DNA of 6,723 nt, taken from positions 1 to 6,723 of the forward strand of contig JAPLSD010000727.1 in the NCBI GenBank assembly GCA_026398835.1, in the 5' to 3' direction. Positions 1 through 5,700 of the stretch are shown here, in pieces; positions within the stretch are counted from its first letter, which is position 1, and each line of letters begins with the position of its first letter. This DNA comes from Pseudomonas sp. (GTDB taxonomy: Bacteria > Pseudomonadota > Gammaproteobacteria > Pseudomonadales > Pseudomonadaceae). The position numbers and the translations under genes were made by a program. The notes below the pieces were generated by a model. That model worked only from the letters and a program-made list of their open reading frames with translations. It was not told where the DNA came from and ran no database searches.

Positions 1-856
1 GCAGCGAGCGCAACCACTGCGCGCCCTCACCCGCGCCAAACAAATGCTCACACAGCCGAGCATTGAAGCGCGGCAAATGCGCCAGGACTCGCCAGGCTTC
101 CGACAACTCCGGCGTCAATGTACTGAATAGCTCGTGTTCCAAATAATCGAGCAAGGTATCCGAACGCCCCGGCTTACCCTCATTGGCCGCCCAATCACTG
201 CCTTCGAGCAGCGCAATGCGGACCCCTGCGGACCATCCACCGCTGCACAGGAAAATCCTCTCGGGTGTTTGCGCGCAATGAGGTTGTGGCGAGCGCAGCA
301 TCAGTTGCTGGATCTCCCCTTGATTAAACAGTAACTGTTGGCCATCGCACTCGTACAACTCATCATCGAGCAGCAAGCGCGGCCAATTGCATTGCGGCCG
401 CCGACGGCCGCTCAGCCACCAGGTCAGGGCCGGGCTGCTGACGGCTAACAAGCGATCAAGCAGCATGTCCAGCTCAGGCGCAGGGACTCGACAATAGTCA
501 TCGAGGAACAACCAGATGGGCGTTTGCAAACGCGTCAGGCAAGCCAACAGCAATGGCTCGTCCATCGACTCAAGTCTCGACTCAAGGCCTAATGCCTGCG
601 CCAGTGCCGCGCAAAAATCAGCGGGACTTTGCGCCGCGCCGGCCAAGGGCAACCAACACACCTGGCAGTGAGGCGGCGCCTGTAACAGGCACTCGGCCAG
701 CAGGGCGCTCTTGCCGCTGCCGGCGGGGGCGCAGAGCAGTTTCACCCGCGCTTGCGAGGTCAGTAAAGGCGCCGTCAGACGGTTGCGAGACAGGTGCTGG
801 GACGACAGACGGGGCAGGAATCCAGGACGATCCAGGCACAGAGTCATGGCAGTCAT
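1..856 (-). CDS. LuxR-family regulator, MalT-like (LAL), N-terminal part; cut by left window edge
   Basis: This reading frame stays open from an ATG at 856 to the left edge, giving 285 codons of the N-terminal part. The translation begins MTAMTLCLDRPGFLPRLSSQ. It has a Walker A P-loop at residues 43-50 (APAGSGKS) and a Walker B strand at 115-121 (WLFLDDY), followed by a winged-helix-like region with the ALLEGSDWAAN and FNARLCEHLFG segments typical of MalT-type proteins. Such LAL regulators (MalT, AlkS) are large cytoplasmic activators, usually about 850-900 residues. They bind ATP and an inducer, and carry a C-terminal LuxR-type helix-turn-helix, which here would lie outside the window. ATG 856 is preferred over ATG 847 because AAAGG lies 9 bases before it. 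It is separated from the upstream DUF1329 gene by a terminator, so it probably has its own promoter. It is a plausible regulator of the neighbouring envelope operon, by position only. The family call is firm; the inducer is unknown. Confidence 0.88.
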   Translation of the reverse strand, partial: MTAMTLCLDRPGFLPRLSSQHLSRNRLTAPLLTSQARVKLLCAPAGSGKSALLAECLLQAPPHCQVCWLPLAGAAQSPADFCAALAQALGLESRLESMDEPLLLACLTRLQTPIWLFLDDYCRVPAPELDMLLDRLLAVSSPALTWWLSGRRRPQCNWPRLLLDDELYECDGQQLLFNQGEIQQLMLRSPQPHCAQTPERIFLCSGGWSAGVRIALLEGSDWAANEGKPGRSDTLLDYLEHELFSTLTPELSEAWRVLAHLPRFNARLCEHLFGAGEGAQWLRSL

Positions 857-952
857 TACGGCGTGCCTTTTTATGTTTATTTTTGTAGGCCAACCCTAGT
901 CCTGTCGCCACAGCTTGTTGAAGAAGTATTCAGCGCGTTGATTTATGCCCAT
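857..952 (-). promoter_or_regulatory. leader and probable promoter region of the LAL regulator
   Basis: This is the space between the operon terminator and the regulator start. On the minus strand the last 40 bases are AT-rich (CTACAAAAATAAACATAAAAAGG) and end in a weak Shine-Dalgarno AAAGG at 866-870. I see no convincing -35/-10 pair and no inverted repeat. A promoter is inferred only because a terminator lies directly upstream. Confidence 0.3.
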
Positions 953-976
953 AAAAAAGGTGACCGAATGGTCACC
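953..976 (-). terminator. rho-independent terminator of the DUF1302-DUF1329 operon
   Basis: On the minus strand a perfect 7-bp stem (GGTGACC, loop ATTC, GGTCACC) is followed by six T residues. It lies 26 bases after the DUF1329 stop codon. On the plus strand the stem is followed by C and only three T, so it should work mainly for minus-strand transcription. It separates the envelope operon from the LAL regulator. Confidence 0.9.
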
Positions 977-1002
977 CTTTATGCACAAGTGCGTAGGACT
1001 TG

Positions 1003-2373
1003 TTACCTAACTCCCGTGCTTCGTAAGGCCGCAGGCGTGTAGTCCGCTGCCTTAGGATCGGTGAGGTTGAATTCGAAGCTGCGCTTCTCTTCGTTCTTCA
1101 TCCCCAATGCGATGTAGCGACCGGCGATGATGTCGTACAGGGCTTCGACCGTATAGGCCGGAACCTGGTGATCGTAGTAGAACTGCGCATGCCCCTCGGC
1201 TACCCGCCAAAGCTGGCCACGACCGTCGTAGTGATCGGCCAGAGCGACCTGCCAACTGTCTTCATCGATGTACATGTGACGCTTGGCATAGATATGCCGC
1301 TCGTTCGGCTTGACCGTAGCGATGACTTCCCAAACCCGGTGCAACTCGTAGCGGGTCAGGTCCTGATTGATATGCCCGGCCTTGATCACGTCGGTGTATT
1401 TGAGATTCGGTGAGTCGAGTTTGTAGCTGTTGTAGGGGATGTACATTTCTTTCTTGCCGACCAGCTTCCAGTCGTAACGGTCAGGCGCGCCGGAAAACAA
1501 GTCGAAATTGTCGGTAGTACGCAGGCCGTCGGATGAGGTACCCACGCCGTCATAGGCAACTTGCGGAGCACGCCGTACACGACGTTGACCCGCATTGTAG
1601 ATCCACGCCCTGCGCGGTTCCTTGACCTGATCGAGGGTCTCATGGACCAGCAACACGTTACCCGCCAACCGTGCAGGCGCGGTCACCTCCTGCTTGAAGT
1701 AGCTGAGGACATTGTCTTCGCTGCCAGGCTTCAGATCGCTGAGCAATGACGGCACGGCGACCTCGTCCTTGAACCGGATGATGGTGAAGTCACCGTTGGT
1801 CTGCGGCGTGGCCTGGGTGACGGTGCGGCGCAGGTTGCCGCCGTGGTAACGGGTGATGTGGTTCCAGATCACCTCGACACCGTTCTTCGGAATCGGGAAG
1901 GCGTAGTAGCGGTTGCCGGTGAAATTGGCCAGACCATTGCCGTCGTTGATCGGTGTCACGTTGAGGGCGCTGCGCTTGGCCGACTCGTAAATGTCAGCCG
2001 GCAACGCGACGGTACGGTGGGTTGGATATACCGGAATCCGGTAGGTCTCCGGGTAGCGTTTGAACATCGCCACCTGCCCGTCCGAGAGCTTGTCTTTGTA
2101 TTTATCGACCGTGGCGGCGGTGATGATGAACAGCGGTTTTTCGTTGGCGAACGGGTCGGCCAGGAAACCTTTGCTGTCGACCGCACCGGCGGTTTTCGGG
2201 ATACCACCGGTCCACGCGGGAATCGAGCCGTCGGCGTTGCCAGCCTTTTCGGCCCCCAGCGGTGTCAGTGTCGTGCCCAGTTTAGCGGCCTCTTCAGGCG
2301 AGACCGCGGCGATCACGTTGGCAGCCAGCAGGCTCAAGGCCAGGGCACCGCATTGCAGAATCATTTTGCGCAT
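1003..2373 (-). CDS. DUF1329 family secreted protein
   Basis: The protein has 456 residues from the ATG at 2373, a usual length for DUF1329. Residues 1-23 (MRKMILQCGALALSLLAANV then IAA) form a Sec signal peptide with cleavage near A22/A23, so the mature protein is expected outside the cytoplasm. It has no lipobox: C8 lies inside the hydrophobic stretch without LxxC context. Family signatures are GTTLTPLGAEKAGNADGSIP at 33-52, TRYELHRVWEVIATVKPNER at 340-359 and YIDEDSWQVALADHYDGRG at 368-386. The family has been grouped with outer-membrane lipoprotein-sorting (LolA/LolB-like) folds, suggesting a periplasmic carrier of a hydrophobic ligand; this is family-level inference. An in-frame ATG at 2394 exists, but the strong Shine-Dalgarno lies inside that extension and the extension (MAKKDNT) precedes an already complete signal peptide. 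It follows the DUF1302 gene by 22 bases and precedes a terminator, so the two genes are almost surely cotranscribed. Confidence 0.93.
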   Translation of the reverse strand: MRKMILQCGALALSLLAANVIAAVSPEEAAKLGTTLTPLGAEKAGNADGSIPAWTGGIPKTAGAVDSKGFLADPFANEKPLFIITAATVDKYKDKLSDGQVAMFKRYPETYRIPVYPTHRTVALPADIYESAKRSALNVTPINDGNGLANFTGNRYYAFPIPKNGVEVIWNHITRYHGGNLRRTVTQATPQTNGDFTIIRFKDEVAVPSLLSDLKPGSEDNVLSYFKQEVTAPARLAGNVLLVHETLDQVKEPRRAWIYNAGQRRVRRAPQVAYDGVGTSSDGLRTTDNFDLFSGAPDRYDWKLVGKKEMYIPYNSYKLDSPNLKYTDVIKAGHINQDLTRYELHRVWEVIATVKPNERHIYAKRHMYIDEDSWQVALADHYDGRGQLWRVAEGHAQFYYDHQVPAYTVEALYDIIAGRYIALGMKNEEKRSFEFNLTDPKAADYTPAALRSTGVR

Positions 2374-2380
2374 AGTGTTG

Positions 2381-2388
2381 TCCTTCTT
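2381..2388 (-). promoter_or_regulatory. ribosome binding site that fixes the DUF1329 start
   Basis: On the minus strand AAGAAGGA lies 7 bases before the ATG at 2373. The longer reading frame from 2394 would translate this same element as Lys-Lys-Asp. The site also lies only 8 bases after the DUF1302 stop codon, consistent with reinitiation or coupling within the operon. Confidence 0.8.
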
Positions 2389-2395
2389 AGCCATA

Positions 2396-4189
2396 TCAGA
2401 AGTTCACGCCGAAGCTCAAGGCGACGAAGTCACGGTCAGTCAGGGTGTTGTAGCGCCCGCCGAAAAAATCGGTGTAACTGAGGCTGGCGGTGTAGGTGTT
2501 GCGGTAGTCTGCATCGACCCCGACGCTGATTGCCTTGGCGCCTTCGTTGAACAGGCCGTTGGGGCCATAGCCACTGACGTCATGGGACCAGGACAGGTTG
2601 GGTTTGAAGTTGATCCCGCCAATCACGTTGCTGTAATCGAGGATCGCCCGGGCGCGATAACCCCAGGAGGTAGACGTGACGAAACCGTTGGTATCGCCGC
2701 CAAACCCGTACTGGCCGTAGACCGAGTCGCGGCCATAACGCAGCTTGCTCCTGGGCTCCAGACCACCGACGTGCACCACCGCCGCCTCCCCGACCAGGGT
2801 CAGGCGATCCGCGCCCAGCACCTGATCGAAGAAGTGCGTCAGGGTGCTTTGTATCTGGGTGATTTCTTTACGCCGGAAACCGGTATTGTCGGCCCCCGGT
2901 GATGTCTTGATCGGCGACGCCGCACCGCCGGCAATCGGGTTGAGCATGGCCAGGGTCAGGTCGGTGGAGTTGATCTGTACCGGAGCGTTGGGGCGATAGC
3001 TGATTTCCCCGGTCCAGGCGGTACCGGTAGGTAAGGTGGTGGAGAAACTGGCGCCATACAGGCGAATGTCTTCCGGGTACTCGAGGAAGTACTGACCGCG
3101 ACCGAGCATCACGCTTTGCGCCAGCCCCGAGCCGCTGCCCGGTGCCAGGTGGTTGGCGGTACTGATTATTCCCGGCAAGCTGGCCAGTGTCGACAGCCCG
3201 GCAGTCGTGGTGCCGACCGTCGGCGTGCGGCTGTGGTAATTCATGAAGTACAAGCCGTACTCGGTGTCATCACCGAGCCAGCGCAAGGCGGTGCCCCACT
3301 GCCCTGAGTCGCGGGCATCGCGGTTGGCACCCCGGGGCACGATAACGCCCTCGGAACTGACATCGAAGCCCTGACCGAATGCCGCCGCCACCGGCTGCAG
3401 CGGCGCGATTGCCGGGCTGCCGACGGTGTAGCCGGTGGTGCAGCCGTCCGCAACTACGTCGTTACCGAAGAAGGTTCCACAGTTATCGACAACGGTCTGC
3501 TCCCACTCCAGTTGGTAAAAACCCTCCACCGTCAGTTTGTCGGTCAGACCTTGAGAGGCGAATAACATGTTGACCGGAATCAGGCCTTCCTTGATCTCTG
3601 CGCCAGGACGACGGAAAGCGGATACGTCGATTGGGTTGATGCTGTTGATCGAGTTGCCAATGAAGGTACTTTCACCCCAACTGACCACCTGTTTACCCGC
3701 CCGCACCGTGCCCGGCAGATCGGCGATGGAATAGTTGTGATAGACGAAGGCATCGAGAATTTGCGCGCCGGACGACTTGGCGCCTTCTTTACGATTGTGG
3801 TTACTGATCGGCTTGAACTCGCGATCTCCGTCCTGCAGCTCGAAGTCATACCAATACTTGCCCCGGACAAACACACCGGTGTCGCCGTACTTCAGTTCGA
3901 GGTCGTGCAGGCCTTTGAAGATTTTCGAGAACGTCTCGCCCTTCTTGAAGTTCAAACGCCCATCGTCACCGGTCGACGCCTGCCCTCTGCCACCATTGGA
4001 AATGCCGACCAGATCCTTGTCAGCATCGCGCAGCCCCCAGCTCGCCCCCACAGACAGCGACGAGTCGAACTGACCCTCGATTTCCCCGATATTGAATGAA
4101 ACAGCCTGCGCCTGGGCGCAGCAACCCAAGGCAACCGCGACAGCCAGCGCCTGCGGCCTGAAGATGGCGCGCATTGTTGTTTTTGTCAT
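2396..4189 (-). CDS. DUF1302 family protein, probable outer-membrane beta-barrel
   Basis: The protein has 597 residues. Residues 1-29 form a signal peptide ending AQAQA, so export to the periplasm is expected. The mature protein begins VSFNIGEIEGQFDSSLSVGA and is rich in alternating hydrophobic/polar strands and Gly, Tyr, Asn and Ser. It ends in FVALSFGVNF, a classic C-terminal beta-signal with terminal Phe recognised by the BAM machinery. The DUF1302 hallmark is at residues 170-204: SWGESTFIGNSINSINP followed by FRRPGAEIKEGLIP. DUF1302 genes usually sit beside DUF1329 genes and often in clusters for degradation of hydrophobic compounds, so a role in moving such a substrate across the outer membrane is inferred. 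C237 and C250 are the only cysteines of the mature protein and may form a loop disulfide. The ATG at 4189 is chosen over an in-frame ATG at 4324 because GGGGA lies 6 bases before it and the signal peptide starts there. Confidence 0.93.
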   Translation of the reverse strand: MTKTTMRAIFRPQALAVAVALGCCAQAQAVSFNIGEIEGQFDSSLSVGASWGLRDADKDLVGISNGGRGQASTGDDGRLNFKKGETFSKIFKGLHDLELKYGDTGVFVRGKYWYDFELQDGDREFKPISNHNRKEGAKSSGAQILDAFVYHNYSIADLPGTVRAGKQVVSWGESTFIGNSINSINPIDVSAFRRPGAEIKEGLIPVNMLFASQGLTDKLTVEGFYQLEWEQTVVDNCGTFFGNDVVADGCTTGYTVGSPAIAPLQPVAAAFGQGFDVSSEGVIVPRGANRDARDSGQWGTALRWLGDDTEYGLYFMNYHSRTPTVGTTTAGLSTLASLPGIISTANHLAPGSGSGLAQSVMLGRGQYFLEYPEDIRLYGASFSTTLPTGTAWTGEISYRPNAPVQINSTDLTLAMLNPIAGGAASPIKTSPGADNTGFRRKEITQIQSTLTHFFDQVLGADRLTLVGEAAVVHVGGLEPRSKLRYGRDSVYGQYGFGGDTNGFVTSTSWGYRARAILDYSNVIGGINFKPNLSWSHDVSGYGPNGLFNEGAKAISVGVDADYRNTYTASLSYTDFFGGRYNTLTDRDFVALSFGVNF

Positions 4190-4241
4190 GCGTCTTCCCC
4201 GGTGAGTAACAGAAGGCCTCACCCTACTGCCGGCAATCGGG

Positions 4242-4257
4242 AGCGATAAGCGCACCA
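4242..4257 (-). promoter_or_regulatory. possible sigma-54 (-24/-12) promoter of the DUF1302-DUF1329 operon
   Basis: On the minus strand the sequence TTGGTGCGCTTATCGCT has GG and GC separated by exactly 10 bases, the invariant feature of RpoN promoters (consensus TGGCACG-N4-TTGCW). It differs at the CA of the -24 box and one T of the -12 box. Transcription would begin near 4231, leaving a leader of about 40 bases before ATG 4189. The perfect inverted repeat at 4403-4429 would then be centred about 185 bases upstream, a typical enhancer position. I found no better sigma-70 promoter in this stretch. The site is a pattern match only. Confidence 0.4.
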
Positions 4258-4258
4258 A

Positions 4259-4281
4259 GGAGGTATTCGCGTTGTACCTCC
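4259..4281. repeat. inverted repeat, 7-bp arms, 9-base spacer
   Basis: GGAGGTA (4259-4265) and TACCTCC (4275-4281) are perfect reverse complements around the spacer TTCGCGTTG. The repeat ends two bases upstream of the sigma-54-like site. If transcription starts upstream of it, the minus-strand RNA would carry a hairpin whose 3' arm reads UACCUCC, resembling the 16S rRNA anti-Shine-Dalgarno. If the sigma-54-like site is the promoter, it can only be a DNA site. It could be an operator; no binding protein is recognised. Confidence 0.45.
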
Positions 4282-4402
4282 AAAGGATGAATGCCCGCGC
4301 CTGCCGAGGCTTGCAGCGGAGCATGCATGGGCTGGATGGGGGGTTATCAGGGGAATGGATAGCGCGAGGGAGCTGCTACGGGGACGAGCGCAGTCTGAAC
4401 GG

Positions 4403-4429
4403 TGACTGTTACTCAAGCTGTAACAGTCA
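4403..4429. promoter_or_regulatory. perfect 10-7-10 inverted repeat, probable operator or enhancer site
   Basis: TGACTGTTAC (4403-4412) and GTAACAGTCA (4420-4429) are perfect reverse complements around the 7-base spacer TCAAGCT. There is no T-tract on either side, so it is not a terminator, and symmetry of this length suggests a dimeric DNA-binding protein. The inner half-site TGTTAC/GTAACA is, from memory, the subsite reported for the sigma-54 activator CbrB in Pseudomonas, though the spacing I recall there is longer. The position suits both the minus-strand sigma-54-like site (about 185 bases upstream of the expected start) and, less well, the plus-strand one (about 63 bases). The LAL regulator is another candidate binder. 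Confidence 0.65.
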
Positions 4430-4453
4430 ATGTCCTGAATCGCTATTTTTCAT

Positions 4454-4468
4454 GGAGAGATAAGTGCT
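4454..4468 (+). promoter_or_regulatory. possible sigma-54-like promoter of the candidate small RNA
   Basis: On the plus strand TGGAGAGATAAGTGCT (from 4453) has GG and GC with the required 10-base separation and matches TGG, the G of the -24 box, and TGCT of the -12 box. It lacks the CAC part. Transcription would begin near 4479, about 200 bases before the orphan terminator. No good sigma-70 -35/-10 pair was seen on the plus strand between 4400 and 4580. This is weak evidence alone. Confidence 0.25.
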
Positions 4469-4495
4469 TATTCTTGCTGGGCTTTCACGGCAAAC

Positions 4496-4527
4496 AGCCA
4501 GAAAGAGCAAAAGCCAGAAAGAGCAAA
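4496..4527. repeat. perfect tandem direct repeat, 2 x 16 bp
   Basis: The unit AGCCAGAAAGAGCAAA occurs at 4496-4511 and again, without a gap, at 4512-4527. As plus-strand RNA, each copy contains four consecutive A-R-N triplets (AGA AAG AGC AAA from 4500 and from 4516), and the first run continues with a fifth (AGC). As DNA, the 16-base period could also be a pair of sites for an activator such as the LAL regulator. A recent slippage duplication would look the same. Confidence 0.85.
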
Positions 4528-4653
4528 TTTGAAGTGTGACGACGCCACTTCTGGATCAACAGTATTTAGTCCGATTGAAAAACCTTATTTCAATTCGTCA
4601 TCCCTGAGTTTACTGACGTAGATTTATTGCTCCTGATCTAACGTCTTACTTTA

Positions 4654-4681
4654 GCCGCTGCTGATGCAGCGGCTTTTTTTT
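4654..4681 (+). terminator. orphan rho-independent terminator on the plus strand
   Basis: A perfect 8-bp stem (GCCGCTGC, loop TGAT, GCAGCGGC) is followed by eight T residues on the plus strand. On the minus strand the stem is preceded by A8 but followed by TAAAGTAAG, so it is a poor terminator for the SDR gene. No plus-strand protein gene precedes it in the window, so it points to a plus-strand RNA made within the intergenic region. It ends 15 bases before the 3' end of the convergent SDR gene. Confidence 0.9.
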
Positions 4682-4695
4682 GCCTGCTAGATCCG

Positions 4696-5607
4696 TTAAT
4701 GCGAATACTTCTGCAAATTCGCCATCATTTCCTTCAACGCTTCAATGTTGTCCTTCGGATGCGCTGCACCTTCAAAGTCGCAGATCTGCTGCCAATGGGC
4801 CGCCACGTCTTCCGGGGAAAAGCCTTCACGGGGGTCGAACCCTGCGCCAAGGCTGCGCTCCCAGCGGACTTTGCCCATCCAGCCACCACCCACTTCAAAC
4901 AGGCCGGAGGTTTCCTGGCAGTTTTCGCTGGCGAGGTACACCACCAGCGGACTGACCAGTTCCGGTTTGAGTTGTTCGAAGACTTGCGGCGGAATCAGGC
5001 CTTCGGTCATGCGCGTGCCGCCCGTTGGGGCAATGGCGTTGACCAGAATGTTGTTCTTGCGGCCTTCGATGGCCAGGGTGCGGGTCAGCCCATACAGGCC
5101 GAGTTTGGCCATGCCGTAGTTGGACTGGCCGAAGTTGCCGTAGATGCCTGAGGTCGAGGCAGTGAAGATGACCCGGCCATAGCTTTGCTCACGCATATGC
5201 GGCCAAGCAGCGCGAGTAACTTTATAGGCACCTTCGACATGCACGCGATAAACCAGGTCCCAGTCGCTGTCGTCCATTTTGTGGAAGGTTTTGTCCCGCA
5301 GGATTCCGGCGTTGTTGACAACTACGTCAATGCGGCCGAATGCATCCAGAGCGTTCTGGACGATTTTGTCGCCGTCGGTGACCGAATCGTGGTTGGCCTG
5401 GGCAGTGCCGCCGGCTTCACGAATTTCTGCCACCACCCGGTCAGCCGCTGAAGCGTTGGCGCCTTCGCCCTGAGCTGAGCCGCCGAGATCATTGACCAGC
5501 ACTTTTGCGCCATGTTTGGCGAACAACAGTGCGTGAGCCCGCCCGAGGCCACCGCCTGCACCCGTGATGATCACGACTTTATCTTCGAAGCGCACAGACT
5601 CATTCAT
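4696..5607 (-). CDS. SDR-family (3R)-hydroxyacyl-CoA dehydrogenase, MFE-2/HSD17B4-like
   Basis: The 303-residue protein is a classical-type short-chain dehydrogenase with a Rossmann fold. The cofactor motif is TGAGGGLGR at 15-23, D40 at the end of strand 2 favours NAD(H) over NADP(H), NNAG is at 98-101, and the catalytic Ser151, Tyr164 and Lys168 lie in ASTSGIYGNFGQSNYGMAK. The stretches ILRDKTFHKMDDSDWD, RVHVEGAYKVTRAAWPHM and GGGWMGKVRWERSLGA closely match, from memory, the dehydrogenase domain of animal and fungal peroxisomal multifunctional enzyme 2, with the same catalytic numbering. Those enzymes oxidise (3R)-hydroxyacyl-CoA and some 17-beta-hydroxysteroids. The fused hydratase and SCP2 domains are absent, as usual in bacteria. 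A cytoplasmic role in side-chain or fatty-acyl beta-oxidation is likely. It starts 151 bases after the hydrolase gene. ATG 5607 is chosen because GGAG lies 6 bases before it; an upstream in-frame TTG at 5634 would add nine residues and has no such site. Confidence 0.92.
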   Translation of the reverse strand: MNESVRFEDKVVIITGAGGGLGRAHALLFAKHGAKVLVNDLGGSAQGEGANASAADRVVAEIREAGGTAQANHDSVTDGDKIVQNALDAFGRIDVVVNNAGILRDKTFHKMDDSDWDLVYRVHVEGAYKVTRAAWPHMREQSYGRVIFTASTSGIYGNFGQSNYGMAKLGLYGLTRTLAIEGRKNNILVNAIAPTGGTRMTEGLIPPQVFEQLKPELVSPLVVYLASENCQETSGLFEVGGGWMGKVRWERSLGAGFDPREGFSPEDVAAHWQQICDFEGAAHPKDNIEALKEMMANLQKYSH

Positions 5608-5613
5608 ACGGAA

Positions 5614-5617
5614 CTCC
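5614..5617 (-). promoter_or_regulatory. ribosome binding site that fixes the SDR start
   Basis: On the minus strand CTGGAG places GGAG 6 bases before ATG 5607. The longer frame beginning with TTG at 5634 would translate this element, so the ATG is favoured. Confidence 0.7.
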
Positions 5618-5700
5618 AGCAGGCCAATGGACAATAGGTTGAGTGTCAGGCACAGGCTTGCTGGTCACAATAAACACGGGTTTTCGACGCAGGTTATATC

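Larger units (their letters stand above)
4479..4681 (+). ncRNA. candidate intergenic small RNA (start uncertain)
   Basis: A strong plus-strand terminator at 4654-4681 has no plus-strand gene before it, which usually marks a small RNA. The preceding 180 bases can fold into successive stem-loops in the plus-strand RNA: GAAGTG/CACTTC (4531-4536 with 4546-4551), ATTGAAA/TTTCAAT (4574-4580 with 4588-4594), and ACGTAGAT with ATCT-A-ACGT (4616-4623 with 4636-4644, one bulged A), the last competing with CGTCA/TGACG (4596-4600 with 4614-4618). The 5' part carries two ARN-triplet runs (AGA AAG AGC AAA) of the kind bound by the Hfq distal face, and the 3' end has eight U. Together these describe an Hfq-class small RNA of roughly 200 nt. 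I do not recognise it as a known family. True AANAANAA motifs are absent, which argues against CrcZ/CrcY. The start is placed from a weak sigma-54-like site and could lie 20-80 bases away. Confidence 0.45.
4190..4695. other. 506-base intergenic region with regulatory and candidate RNA elements
   Basis: No convincing protein gene occurs between the SDR stop and the DUF1302 start. From right to left the region holds a plus-strand terminator, several potential stem-loops, a 2 x 16 bp tandem repeat, a small ATAAG/CTTAT palindrome at 4460-4471, a perfect 10-bp inverted repeat, a 7-bp inverted repeat, and a sigma-54-like site before the DUF1302 gene. The part from 4440 to 4650 is visibly richer in A and T than the flanking genes. 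Individual elements are listed separately. I see no minus-strand terminator directly after the SDR gene. Confidence 0.8.

Noticed and set aside
1843..2902. Long plus-strand open frames (212 and 280 codons) opposite the DUF1329 and DUF1302 genes
   Set aside because: They lie wholly antisense to well-supported genes, lack recognisable domains or ribosome binding sites, and are common by-products of GC-rich codon use.
4112..4189. DUF1302 protein as a lipoprotein because of Cys-Cys in the signal peptide
   Set aside because: The residues before C23 (A-L-G) do not form a good lipobox, and AQAQA is a clear signal peptidase I site further on.
4190..4324. 45-residue N-terminal extension of the DUF1302 protein from ATG 4324
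   Set aside because: It would bury the signal peptide, lacks a ribosome binding site, and crosses the likely promoter; ATG 4189 has GGGGA at the right distance.
4272..4463. 63-codon plus-strand frame in the intergenic region with several cysteines
   Set aside because: Starts at a TTG inside an inverted repeat without a suitable ribosome binding site, runs through the 10-bp palindrome, and has no recognisable similarity.
4479..4681. Identification of the candidate RNA as CrcZ, CrcY or an Rsm-type RNA
   Set aside because: It lacks AANAANAA runs expected for the Crc RNAs and has almost no GGA-in-loop motifs expected for Rsm RNAs; the gene context also differs from what I remember.
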